Source of the DNA: Candidatus Obscuribacter sp.
Lineage (GTDB): Bacteria; Cyanobacteriota; Vampirovibrionia; Obscuribacterales; Obscuribacteraceae
Reading direction: 5' to 3'
DNA length: 64,000 nt
Assembly (NCBI GenBank): GCA_021772095.1
Contig: JADYXR010000011.1
Location: 28,146 to 92,145 of the forward strand
The translations under genes and the position numbers were made by a program. Under the pieces are notes generated by a model, which was not told the origin of the DNA, ran no database searches, and was given only the letters and a program-made list of their open reading frames with translations. Below are positions 18,386 to 27,480 of this stretch, one piece after another. The number at the start of each line of letters is the position of its first letter. Positions within the stretch are counted from its first letter, which is position 1.

Positions 18386-18634
18386 CTAGCAGGAGCTGCA
18401 TGACGAGCCGCAGCACGAGCCGCAACCACCACCTGAAGACCCACCTGAACTTTTCGGCGACGAACCTTGTCCGACATCAGGTGTGATACCACCGGAGCGA
18501 ATTTGTATGTTCCAAATTCTGTTCACTTCGGCGCTACCACAATGTTCGCAATTGGGCTCTGTATTGTCTTTCATCGAGCGTTCCACGCTGAACGGTTCTC
18601 GACAGTCTTTGCAACGATAGTCATAATTTGGCAT
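18386..18634 (-). CDS. FmdB-type zinc ribbon protein
   Basis: 82 residues beginning MPNYDYRCKDC, then CEHCGS, the two CxxC knuckles of the FmdB/CxxC_CxxC_SSSS family of putative regulators. The C-terminal tail is Gly/Ser/Cys-rich (GGGCGSCCGSSCSSC), as in many family members. It starts 2 bp after the stop of the site-2 protease gene and ends 21 bp before the kinase gene, so it is certainly co-transcribed with them. Confidence 0.9.
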   Translation of the reverse strand: MPNYDYRCKDCREPFSVERSMKDNTEPNCEHCGSAEVNRIWNIQIRSGGITPDVGQGSSPKSSGGSSGGGCGSCCGSSCSSC

Positions 18635-18636
18635 GG

Positions 18637-20100
18637 CTATTGCGCTCCTTTGTCAGTTTTCGCATCAGGGGTAACCGGCGCATCAGCAGGCTTACTGTCA
18701 GCTGGCGTCGTCGAATCGGTCGAAGCGTCTGTCTTTCCATCGGATTTGGCAGGGTCGGCAGTGGCAGCACCGGGAGTTGCATCCGTATTTGTTTTGGCAT
18801 CATCAGCGCCTGGTGCGGTGACTGTGCCGGTCTCTGTTTTGTCAGCGCCGGCGGTATCTGTCTTGGTGGCGGCATCATCTTTAGAATTAGTCGCAGCCCC
18901 GGTTTCAGAGTCAGGTTTTGCACCGTCTTTCTTCTCGAGTCTTTGCTCTTGTTTCGCTTTTCTCGAATCGAGTTTGCCGGTAAACAGAGCTGTGACATCG
19001 TTAAACATAATCACAACCATCAGCAACAACAAGCTGATCATGCCGTACTTGAAAATCTCGCCTTGCGCTCTTTCACCAAGCGGCTTGCCGCGTACAGCTT
19101 CGATCAACATGAATGCCAGGTGACCGCCATCGAGCGCGGGCCAGGGTACCAGGTTAACGATCGCCAGGTCCATACTGATCAAGATCGTGAAGATAAACAG
19201 CTGGTTCCAGTTTTGCTCTTGGGCAATGTCCGCGCCCAATTTCATTACGGCTAGAATTCCGTGCACGTCGCCTGGACCGACTGACATTTCTGAGCCTGCA
19301 GGCGGTTTTCCAAAGGTTGTCGCATGAACCCACAAACCTTTGCCAATCATTCCGAGTGCTTGCATCATGCCGCCAGTCAGCTTGGTCAGCCGCTCTGCAG
19401 CCATGCCGGCAATTTCCGGAACGCTCTTGTCGATTTTTTGGAAGCCGATTTGTTTCGCTTCCAGAACCATGCCGACCCGACCTTTTTCATTGGGGGTCAG
19501 CGCGATGTCAATCGGTTTGCCGCCTCGCACCATGTGTAAAATGACTGGTTTGGCCGGATGTGCTTTCAGATACGTGACGGCTTCACCAGGTTCGCCGACT
19601 TTGGTTTCGTCGACGGCAACCAGAGTGTCGCCTTTGAGAACTCCTGCATCCCGAGCGATCAACAGTTTCTTATCAAAATTCTGGATCTGGGTTTCGTACT
19701 TCGGATCGCCTTGAAACAACAGCATCATGAACATAATCAGATAGGCAAACAAAATGTTGAAGCCTACGCCGGCAAAGGCTACAAGCGCTCTTTGCCAGAT
19801 TGGGAATTTCTTGAATGGTTTCAGCGGCACGCCATAAGCTTCGCTGTCCAGCTGCGATTCGTCGCCGAGCTCAGGAATGGCGACGTAGCCGCCGAGCAGA
19901 GCGTAATGGATGCGGAATTGCGTTCCCCATTTGTGACCGACCACCACGAAAGGTCCGACTGGTAAGCCTATGCCGAATACTGGGGTTTGAAAACCAAACA
20001 TTCGAGCGACTAAAAAGTGACCGCTTTCGTGGACGATGACGAGGATGCTTATGATACCGACCATCATAATCCAGGCGAAAACTTGAACCAAAATGTCCAT
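18637..20100 (-). CDS. rseP: site-2 protease, RseP/RIP family
   Basis: Intramembrane zinc metalloprotease (M50B) that cleaves TM segments of anti-sigma factors or signal-peptide remnants. HESGH (H24-H28) lies in the first TM helix and the second motif NLVPWPALDGGH contains the third ligand Asp. A PDZ domain sits between them. The last 120 residues are a Thr/Ala/Asp/Lys-rich disordered tail, unusual for the family. The frame opens to a TTG at 20145, but the ATG at 20100 (MDILVQVFAW) gives the expected N terminus. Confidence 0.93.
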   Translation of the reverse strand: MDILVQVFAWIMMVGIISILVIVHESGHFLVARMFGFQTPVFGIGLPVGPFVVVGHKWGTQFRIHYALLGGYVAIPELGDESQLDSEAYGVPLKPFKKFPIWQRALVAFAGVGFNILFAYLIMFMMLLFQGDPKYETQIQNFDKKLLIARDAGVLKGDTLVAVDETKVGEPGEAVTYLKAHPAKPVILHMVRGGKPIDIALTPNEKGRVGMVLEAKQIGFQKIDKSVPEIAGMAAERLTKLTGGMMQALGMIGKGLWVHATTFGKPPAGSEMSVGPGDVHGILAVMKLGADIAQEQNWNQLFIFTILISMDLAIVNLVPWPALDGGHLAFMLIEAVRGKPLGERAQGEIFKYGMISLLLLMVVIMFNDVTALFTGKLDSRKAKQEQRLEKKDGAKPDSETGAATNSKDDAATKTDTAGADKTETGTVTAPGADDAKTNTDATPGAATADPAKSDGKTDASTDSTTPADSKPADAPVTPDAKTDKGAQ

Positions 20101-20179
20101 GTAGAAAGGAGTTCCTGAAGGGGCTGAGAAGATATACGGGCTCAAGCAAGCACGAGAACCTGATCAAAGTATCGCTCAA

Positions 20180-22189
20180 TTAGAGCGCTGGCGTCTCGGC
20201 AATTTGCTCAAAGGTTACGTCTTTATAGTAATACGTTAAGATCTGGCCTGCATTATAGCCGTGCTCCGCGAGCGTGCGGGCGCCGTACTGGGACATCCCC
20301 AGACCATGCCCGAAGCCCTGTCCGCGAAAGACATACGAGTCCTGATAGGCGAGCACATTAAAATTCGTGCTGGGTAAAGCGAAGAGCTGACGAATTGTCG
20401 AGCCTGCCACGAATGTGCTGCCATTGGTGCCGAGGACAAGCATGTTTTTCACGCGTCCAGCCGGGCTGCGGTGGACGGGAAACAAGCCCAGCACGGTGCC
20501 GACGTCCTTGCCAAGCAAGCTGTCGATCTGGTTCATGGCGAATTTACGGTCCCAGAGGACGTATTTGGATTTGTGGTCGACATCGGGGACGGATTTGAGG
20601 TACGGGACCTCTTTGGTCCAGACGTGTTCGGCAACATCGGTGTGTCCGGCTGAAGAACTGTGGAAGAAACCGGGCACAACTTTGCCCTGATGCTTCATGA
20701 CAATGCCCTTGGTTTCAGAAACGGCGCGATTGGTCGACGAGGTTTCGGCGACAGCACCGCGATAAGCCTGGTCGAGGACAGTCGCTTTGACGTCAAAACC
20801 TTGAGTGCCGTACTTTCCGAGATTGGCGATAGCGTAAGAACGGGCGGCGATCGCCTGCGCTTTGAGCGCTTCGCGCGGCCACGAACTCGGCATCTCTGAC
20901 GGGATCACGGACATTAAATAGTCTTCCAGGTCGAGTACGTTAATGGCTGTCAAACGTGTGACGATGGCGCCGTTTTTGTCTTTGACGACAGTCGGGCGAA
21001 TCCACAGCGCGCCGCGATACATGCGACCGTTCAAGGTGAAAACGTATTGAGAATTTTCGGAGTTGTTTTGATCGGCTGCGATAATCACACCGGATGTGAT
21101 ACCACTACCGATCAAGGTATCGAATATTGTTTTTCCGGATGGGACTGGTGTTAAACGATTGCTCTGGTTGGGTGTGCCAAGCGTGTACTCCGCGTCTTCG
21201 TCAGTTGCTTCCTCCTGATCGGGCATGCCGTCGGCGGACTGCGCTGGTGTTCGTGAGTTGACGCCTTTGAGGACGGAGGCGACATTTGCTTGAGCGGCTG
21301 CGGCGTTGGGCGCCGCTGTCGGGCACGAGATTGTAAGCGAAATCGGTCCGCGCTTTGCTGCGCCTACGTTAAAATCGGCTTGCTGGGCTTGAAACGCTTT
21401 CAGTGCTGGTGGACCAATATATTGGCTTGGAAAGAAGGCTACACCGCGTTCGTTGGTTTTTATTTGATCACCGGATGCGATTAAAAACTTGTCGACGTCG
21501 CGTCTGCCTGATACCGTCAGCGATGCAGCACCATTGGCGGTGCGGGCGCCCAGTCGCCATTGGCTCAGTGGTTGCAGTGCGGCGATTTGTCTGCCGGTGG
21601 ACATGTCCAGGACCTGGGCGCCGTCGATGGCGTCCACGGAAATCTCAGGGACGTTGAGTGCGATCGCTACTCTTATAGGAATGTTGTCGGTGAAACGACG
21701 CGGTTGACTGGCGGCGTTTCCGTATGGTGATGCCGCCTGTGATGAGGCGCGAGCGGTGTAGATGGTGTCGTCGGCGGTGTTGCGCTCGTAAGCGTTGAGA
21801 TCGTATCCTTCGGCATTTGCATCGTTATATGTTTGTGCGCCGGCAGCGTTAGCAATCAATAGACTGAGTGCGGTGAAGGCAAATGCGCCCAGAAAGTTTT
21901 TCCAGAGAGACTGCTTGTTTCCGGACCAACTATTGTTATTGTTGTTGGCGATGCCTTGCGTGCCTTCGAGCAGTGAAGCTTCACGCCACGGAGAGGTGGT
22001 TGGTTTCTGCGGACCTGCACTCGCGGCGGCTAGTTGCTCATCTGCCTCAATCGCAAGGTAGGCAGCGATTGCAGCCATACACACAACGGTTTCCGAATCG
22101 TCGGTTTCAATGACAGATGGTTTCGTTTTTGAAACTGAGACGCTATCAACCATTGGTAAGCGATACCTTGCGGGAACGAACGCCCCCAT
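20180..22189 (-). CDS. SpoIID/LytB-domain protein
   Basis: 669 residues. The SpoIID domain (about 385-665) has LEDYLMSVIPSEMPSSWPRE, then LKAQAIAARSYA, then FFHSSSAGHTDVAEHVW and a final GFGHGLGMSQYGA. SpoIID proteins are lytic transglycosylases acting on denuded peptidoglycan glycan. Cyanobacterial relatives are exported. A hydrophobic stretch near residues 92-112 is an anchor or internal signal. The N-terminal 90 residues and the zone around 290-340 are disordered. The ATG at 22189 is used. An in-frame ATG at 22153 is an alternative. It starts the run spoIID-rseP-fmdB-kinase-pseudokinase. Confidence 0.88.
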   Translation of the reverse strand: MGAFVPARYRLPMVDSVSVSKTKPSVIETDDSETVVCMAAIAAYLAIEADEQLAAASAGPQKPTTSPWREASLLEGTQGIANNNNNSWSGNKQSLWKNFLGAFAFTALSLLIANAAGAQTYNDANAEGYDLNAYERNTADDTIYTARASSQAASPYGNAASQPRRFTDNIPIRVAIALNVPEISVDAIDGAQVLDMSTGRQIAALQPLSQWRLGARTANGAASLTVSGRRDVDKFLIASGDQIKTNERGVAFFPSQYIGPPALKAFQAQQADFNVGAAKRGPISLTISCPTAAPNAAAAQANVASVLKGVNSRTPAQSADGMPDQEEATDEDAEYTLGTPNQSNRLTPVPSGKTIFDTLIGSGITSGVIIAADQNNSENSQYVFTLNGRMYRGALWIRPTVVKDKNGAIVTRLTAINVLDLEDYLMSVIPSEMPSSWPREALKAQAIAARSYAIANLGKYGTQGFDVKATVLDQAYRGAVAETSSTNRAVSETKGIVMKHQGKVVPGFFHSSSAGHTDVAEHVWTKEVPYLKSVPDVDHKSKYVLWDRKFAMNQIDSLLGKDVGTVLGLFPVHRSPAGRVKNMLVLGTNGSTFVAGSTIRQLFALPSTNFNVLAYQDSYVFRGQGFGHGLGMSQYGARTLAEHGYNAGQILTYYYKDVTFEQIAETPAL

Positions 22190-22445
22190 CGCAAGCGGAA
22201 GGGACTCCTGTGATTATAGCTTCTCAAGAACCGATTACCCAGTGCTTGACGAGAGGTTAGGAACTTCCAAGGCAATCGAGCCCGCTGCATATACAGTTGT
22301 GGTACCGGCGGACGATTCGTGTTCACGTTTATCCATTATTGGACGCAGAAGGTAGCGGTGGGATTCGCTGACCTCGGCGTTAACCTTTTCGTGCTCCCAA
22401 ATTCCGCAGTGTCTGGAGTAATGCCGCAGCCTTTGATGTGATTCT

Positions 22446-23315
22446 TTAGCGTTTCACTTTTTGGCGTTCTTGCTGCTGGACTTCGGGCGGCGGCGTCTCT
22501 GTTTTTTCAGAGTCTTTATCTCTTCTGAACAGCGACCCGACCTTGTTCTTCACCCTGTCGGTGAAACCTGTCTTATCAGAGACCTCTTTTGCTTGTTCTA
22601 ATTTCTCACCGGCTGGATGAATGTTGACTGCGCCGCGAATCACAGTTTCCGTGTTGACTATGCCTTTAGCATCACGGACGACGCCTTTGACCGAAGGCGC
22701 TTCGTGAGGCCGACCATTTTTCGGACCGTTAACCTGTTCTTGAACTTTGTCTGCGATTTGATCGGTTACTCCGGCGCGATCCGCTAAATGCATAGCTCGT
22801 GCCAGGTCACCAGTCAGTGGCGCGCTTTTGACGGCGCCTCTGATCAGTTCTTCCTTGTTAACCGTTCCACGTCCATCGCGGACGATGCCGGTCACGCCAC
22901 TTCTGGAAAGGGTTTCAGCAGCGTCGACAATATTTCCTGCACCGGGAACGAGTTTCGCGTTTCGAGTGATCTGGTTGACCGTAGCGTTGTCAGAGCGACC
23001 GCCCACAGCCTCAATCGCCCTGGCAGCACCCTCTCGTCCCTGTTTAATCACAGCCTGTCCCTTCTCGGATTGCACGGCTTCTTTTGTGTTTTTGTAGACC
23101 TTGACCGAAGTATCTCCGACTTGCTCGGCTATTTTGCCACCAGTGTCGGCGACTTTCTCAGCCGCCTTGCGACCCCAGCGAGTCATGCCGGACCACGCGT
23201 CGCGCGCGGCATCAGCCGCACCACTGTGCTTCTCATCGGGCGCCGATTGTTCAGAAACCTTTGGTTGATCTTTGACCTTGGCCGAATCCTTAGCTTGCGG
23301 AGCATCTTTTGCCAT
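22446..23315 (-). CDS. repeat protein of unknown function
   Basis: 289 residues, not recognised. The N-terminal third is Lys/Ala/Asp-rich and disordered. An amphipathic segment follows (GMTRWGRKAAEKVADTGGKI). The second half has two clear repeats of about 55 residues that begin VRDGRGTVNKEELIRGAV and VRDAKGIVNTETVIRGAV. The end is charged (RRDKDSEKTETPPPEVQQQE). No signal peptide or TM segment. AAGGGA 9 nt before the ATG supports the start. Confidence 0.7.
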   Translation of the reverse strand: MAKDAPQAKDSAKVKDQPKVSEQSAPDEKHSGAADAARDAWSGMTRWGRKAAEKVADTGGKIAEQVGDTSVKVYKNTKEAVQSEKGQAVIKQGREGAARAIEAVGGRSDNATVNQITRNAKLVPGAGNIVDAAETLSRSGVTGIVRDGRGTVNKEELIRGAVKSAPLTGDLARAMHLADRAGVTDQIADKVQEQVNGPKNGRPHEAPSVKGVVRDAKGIVNTETVIRGAVNIHPAGEKLEQAKEVSDKTGFTDRVKNKVGSLFRRDKDSEKTETPPPEVQQQERQKVKR

Positions 23316-23464
23316 GTGTGAGTCCCTTCAAAAAATAGCAGCGGGGTTGGCTTCAAACAGAAACCAGTTGAGCGAGAATTCAATTTTGCCGTTACTTTGT
23401 GACAAGGTTGTGAAACGAGATGGGAGATCTACCATTCCGTCAGGCGCGTGCGCGGAACAGTTGA

Positions 23465-26146
23465 TTATGGTTTGACTTTACCTGCCAGTGCAATGCTGGT
23501 TGTCGGCTTGGCTTGGCTCAAGCGGTACTGTTGCTTGCCGACGTGCCACGAGCAACCGACGAGGAATCGGAATGGTAGTAGAAAACGAGTGCCTTGAAAT
23601 GGACTTCCTAAATTGGTCGGCAGTCGATTGTTGAAAAGATTTTCTAAACGGACGTCCACCGTATCTGGTATCAACCTGCTTTTCGCCAGCAATGATTCCG
23701 GTGCTTTGAAGCCACCATTGAGTCCAAAGATATTGAGTCGTGGAGTGCGTTTTGGGTGTGGTCCAAAAAATGCTTCGTCTCGACTGTCTTGCAATCCTGA
23801 GAGATATTTGTAATCTGCAAAAACCCACCAGTTTTTCTTGGACATATAACCAAACCCGGCGACGAGCGCTTCACGCCTGTCGTGATCGGGATATTTGTCT
23901 TCTACCGGTACGACGTCCTGGGCGTAGATGCCACCGGTTACGCCTTTTGAACCACGCAGTAACGCGATTTGGAAAGTGTTTGAAACGAAACCATTGAAAC
24001 CGTAACCGTCGCGATTGGGCTTCAATTCAAGACGGGTTTCAACACCATACGCTTCTTGCCCGGAGATAGTTTGACGATTGTAGAGTGGGCTATTGCCGAT
24101 CACTCCAGAGTCTCCGAAATTGTTCAGTCGTTTATAAAACAGATTGACTCGAGTCATCATCCGTGGACCGATTTGCTGTTCGATACTGGTGTCGACAAGC
24201 TTGCCGCGCGTTGCCACCATCGGGCGCAAAGTCCCGTTGAAGATTCCGCCGACTAAATCGTTGGCATTAGGCGCAGTAGAAAACACATCCACCGGTGGTG
24301 GCATAAATAGGTGAGAGAAAGAACCTCGCACAACCGTGCTCGGAGTGACGACGAACGAACCGCCGAACCGACCGCTCGCTTGTGCATTAGTTACACGCTG
24401 AGCGTCGAATACTGATGGATTAAATGGTTGAATGCCCGGTATCGTCAGCAGTGCTTCTCCGACTTTACGAGTATTGCCGAAGACACCGTGATAAACGTCG
24501 GCTCTGACGCCAGCGTCTATAGTCAGCCGCTTTAGAATTCCTGTTTGAGGGCGCCATGTGTCTTGCAGATAGCCGCTCTGTAGATAGCGGAACCCCTTGT
24601 ATTTGCCAATGCCATTAACGAATCGAGGACCATTAGTTGTGAAGGTAAACGGACTAATTTCGGCGCCGTATGGAACGTCTGGGTTGTACGGATCATTGTT
24701 GTAGTATTGCGAGCTGAAGTTAGTAGTAACAGGGCGAACTTCGCTCAGGAAGCCGGCTTCAACACGGTGAGTGTTGCGAACAGTTTTGATTATGTTTCCT
24801 TGTGAACCAAACACATAGTTGAAACGACTGGCGCCGGGTGTGAGCGAGATCAATGGCTGACCGCCGTTGATCACCGGATCAGGATCGAAAACATTCCGGC
24901 TTTTGTATCCTTCATAGTAAAACGCATTGATCAAGTGCAAATTGGCTTCGTCGAAGAAGCGCTTAAACGTGTGCTTGTAGCTCAGAATCATGAAGTCCTG
25001 CGCATCATACTGATGCTGCCGAACTCCGGCGCGATACGATGCTCGAGAAACAGGCACTTCGAGAAAAGAGTGATTCAATCCAACCGTCAGTCTGAATCGA
25101 TCGCGATCGGTCGCCTGGTACTCGAGCTTTCCGAGTACGTTAATGTCCGCACGCGAGTCGTGTTTGAAGCTCTTCACAGGCGGCGAAAGACCAAGCAGAG
25201 AGCCGCGAAACGAGCCAGACGTTTCATAACGCAAACGATTTAGTTTCGAACTTTCTTTTTGACTGAACGCACCGCTGGCATTGTAGTAAACGTTGCCGGT
25301 CATGGGACCGCCGATTTGCTGACCAACGGTAAAGCTTGGTTTTGCGCTGACAGGTAGCGACTTCATGCGTGCCACCGCCCCTAGTGGTCCGCCACCATCG
25401 CCGGCTTTGTATCCACCGATGTCCATTTGGAACGACTGGAGCGAGCGCGGAGTGACGAAGTTGGACTGTTGCAGAACGCCGGCAGCTTCTGGAAGAATCA
25501 CATCGTCAAGCACGTAGTTGACGGCATTGTGCTCGCCACGAACAATCATATTTCCAAAGGTATCGGTCATGACACCAGGGGTGGTTTCAATCAGTTTTTG
25601 CAGATCGTTGCCGGATCCATATTGATAGATCGTGTCATGAGTTACGTTTGTTCTGCTGCCAATCTCCTCCGGGTGCACCAATGTGCGCTTTCCGGTGATT
25701 CGCATGACGTCTTCGGCTTCCAATTCTTCAAGCGCGACATCAACAGTTCGCATCTCGCCTGAGACTAAATCAAAAGTGTTTGTGTGAGACAACATATCCG
25801 GAGCCGAGACCGTCATCTCCCAGCGACCGAATTCCATGTCTTCGATTTTAAACGTGCCGTCGCTGGCTACATCGGCTTCCTTCCTCACATGTTCGCTGCC
25901 CTGTTTGATGAGCAGAACACGCGCACCAACAATCGGAAGAGTTTTGGTAAGGTCTGTTATTTTGCCGGATATCGACGCAAAGTTTGGCTTCTTCCCTTCA
26001 TCTGCCACCGAGGTTGGTGCCAGGGTCGATCCTGTCGTCGAATTCAAAATCGAATTTAGTTTGGAATCTGCATCTGCTGCAAATGCATACTGTTGATGAA
26101 GAATCATCAAACAGAACGCGACTGGGATCAGAGATGTCTTTTTCAC
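23465..26146 (-). CDS. TonB-dependent receptor with carboxypeptidase-like N-terminal domain
   Basis: 893 residues, GTG start. Signal peptide (1-23). A carboxypeptidase-regulatory-like beta-sandwich lies at about 55-140 (ISGKITDLTKTLPIVGARVL). The plug (about 165-280) has LQKLIETTPGVMTDTFGNMI and IRGEHNAVNYVLDDV-type motifs, and a 22-strand barrel fills the rest, ending in VGCSWHVGKQQYRLS. It imports a metal chelate or similar ligand across the outer membrane. A Fur-box-like sequence lies about 95-117 bp upstream, pointing to iron control. No classical TonB box was identified with confidence. Confidence 0.9.
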   Translation of the reverse strand: MKKTSLIPVAFCLMILHQQYAFAADADSKLNSILNSTTGSTLAPTSVADEGKKPNFASISGKITDLTKTLPIVGARVLLIKQGSEHVRKEADVASDGTFKIEDMEFGRWEMTVSAPDMLSHTNTFDLVSGEMRTVDVALEELEAEDVMRITGKRTLVHPEEIGSRTNVTHDTIYQYGSGNDLQKLIETTPGVMTDTFGNMIVRGEHNAVNYVLDDVILPEAAGVLQQSNFVTPRSLQSFQMDIGGYKAGDGGGPLGAVARMKSLPVSAKPSFTVGQQIGGPMTGNVYYNASGAFSQKESSKLNRLRYETSGSFRGSLLGLSPPVKSFKHDSRADINVLGKLEYQATDRDRFRLTVGLNHSFLEVPVSRASYRAGVRQHQYDAQDFMILSYKHTFKRFFDEANLHLINAFYYEGYKSRNVFDPDPVINGGQPLISLTPGASRFNYVFGSQGNIIKTVRNTHRVEAGFLSEVRPVTTNFSSQYYNNDPYNPDVPYGAEISPFTFTTNGPRFVNGIGKYKGFRYLQSGYLQDTWRPQTGILKRLTIDAGVRADVYHGVFGNTRKVGEALLTIPGIQPFNPSVFDAQRVTNAQASGRFGGSFVVTPSTVVRGSFSHLFMPPPVDVFSTAPNANDLVGGIFNGTLRPMVATRGKLVDTSIEQQIGPRMMTRVNLFYKRLNNFGDSGVIGNSPLYNRQTISGQEAYGVETRLELKPNRDGYGFNGFVSNTFQIALLRGSKGVTGGIYAQDVVPVEDKYPDHDRREALVAGFGYMSKKNWWVFADYKYLSGLQDSRDEAFFGPHPKRTPRLNIFGLNGGFKAPESLLAKSRLIPDTVDVRLENLFNNRLPTNLGSPFQGTRFLLPFRFLVGCSWHVGKQQYRLSQAKPTTSIALAGKVKP

Positions 26147-26745
26147 GGGACGGGGCTCCAGGATCGGACACGGCGTTGCGAGCCACTGTTGCCAGTAGCG
26201 CCGCTAGGCGGCGATTAGCCATTTTTCGGACCAAGAGCAAAATGGTAATCGTTTTCATTTTCAATTTTACGATGTTTTACCCTGGAGTCAATACACACGG
26301 GGAAGTCAGGAGCTTAATCACAATTCAACAGCAACCGGCATCAAATTTTGACACCGACATTGTTCGCGCCAGCGACGAGGGAATGGTCTCTTGGACTTCC
26401 GCATGTCAGAACATTCCACTGTGGCGCCGAGCAGTTCCACAAGAGGCGCAGAACATAAACCTGACAACCACCGCATTGCGAAACAACCCCGGCGGGAAAG
26501 AAGCAGAAGCCGAAGGGCTTCAAGCTGACGGCGGTCCCAATCACATCAGGACTATCAAACTTTCAAATCAATGCTATGAAGTGCTTATATAGATCAAGAC
26601 GTCCAAGCTCAGAACGCGAAACTTTTCTCAGCGACAATCGAAACCAGTCGGCAGCGCACGGATAACTGCGGTCCCTGGTAATCTGGACTCATCAGCTGAT
26701 ATTCGAAACCCGTTCTACAATGAAGAACTCAACGGAAGCGCGGCA
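26147..26745. other. 599-bp intergenic region
   Basis: Between the divergent receptor gene (minus) and PAP2 gene (plus). It contains the Fur-like site at 26241-26263. Open frames on both strands here continue into or overlap the receptor and look non-coding. Beyond about 26300 I see nothing definite apart from a possible -10 (TACAAT, near 26713) ahead of the PAP2 gene. Confidence 0.5.
26241..26263 (-). promoter_or_regulatory. Fur-box-like operator of the receptor gene
   Basis: On the minus strand the site reads with core AATGAAAACGATT, close to the Fur 19-mer GATAATGATAATCATTATC. The 13-bp core AATCGTTTTCATT (plus strand) recurs exactly in front of the TonB-like gene at 29605-29628. Two genes of one uptake function sharing the same site supports a real iron-responsive operator. 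A Zur or other Fur-family regulator is possible. Confidence 0.65.
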
Positions 26746-27480
26746 ATGCAAGGCGTTCGTCACCTTACTAGTAAATTGACACGGTTCATTCCGAAAGATC
26801 GCAGGTTCGCGCTGATTGCGATCCTGCTTGCCGTATTGATCGGCGGGTTTATAAGCGTCGCTGACGAAATGCTCGAAGGAGACACAACACAGTTCGACAA
26901 TGCCATTCTGCTTGCGCTGCGTCACGCGGACAATCCATCCATACCAATTGGTCCGGATTGGCTGCTGCCGGTAGTCAAAGATATCACCGCCCTTGGTGGC
27001 GCAGCGATAGTGTCACTTGTGGTGCTTGCTACATCCGGCTACTTTATGCTCAAGCATAAATTCCACATGATCTTTTTTCTGCTGGTCTCCGCCGGCGGTG
27101 GCGCCGTGGCAATGGAAGTACTGAAAACATTTTTCAATCGCCCACGTCCAAGCATCGTGCCACACCTTACGGCGGCGACTCACGCCAGCTTTCCGAGCGG
27201 GCATTCGATGTTTTCGGCAATTGTTTATTTGACGATTGCGGCGATCCTGGCGAAGACGACTAAAAGCTATCGACTCAAGGTTTACTACGTATCCGTGGGT
27301 CTGTTTCTCACGATGCTGGTTGGTTTCAGCCGCATTTATCTGGGTGTTCATTATCCAACCGACGTGCTGGCGGGATGGTGTGCGGGCGCGGTTTGGGCAG
27401 CGTTTACTTATCTAATCGGTGACTGGCTAGAGTCGCGCGGCCAGATCGAGAAGGAAGAAAGCGCTAGGGAGAATGAGTAG
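26746..27480 (+). CDS. PAP2-family membrane phosphatase
   Basis: 244 residues, about six TM helices. The three signature motifs of type 2 phosphatidic acid phosphatases are intact: KTFFNRPRPS (KxxxxxxRP), SFPSGHS (PSGH), and SRIYLGVHYPTD (SRxxxxxHxxxD). The family dephosphorylates phosphatidate, undecaprenyl pyrophosphate or lipid A at the outer face of the inner membrane. Which applies here is unknown. The 3' end overlaps the convergent GT39 gene by 17 bp. Confidence 0.92.
   Translation: MQGVRHLTSKLTRFIPKDRRFALIAILLAVLIGGFISVADEMLEGDTTQFDNAILLALRHADNPSIPIGPDWLLPVVKDITALGGAAIVSLVVLATSGYFMLKHKFHMIFFLLVSAGGGAVAMEVLKTFFNRPRPSIVPHLTAATHASFPSGHSMFSAIVYLTIAAILAKTTKSYRLKVYYVSVGLFLTMLVGFSRIYLGVHYPTDVLAGWCAGAVWAAFTYLIGDWLESRGQIEKEESARENE

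Noticed and set aside
25984..26592. 202-codon plus-strand frame over the receptor start
   Set aside because: Antisense to the receptor gene, its signal-peptide region and operator; no protein-like composition.
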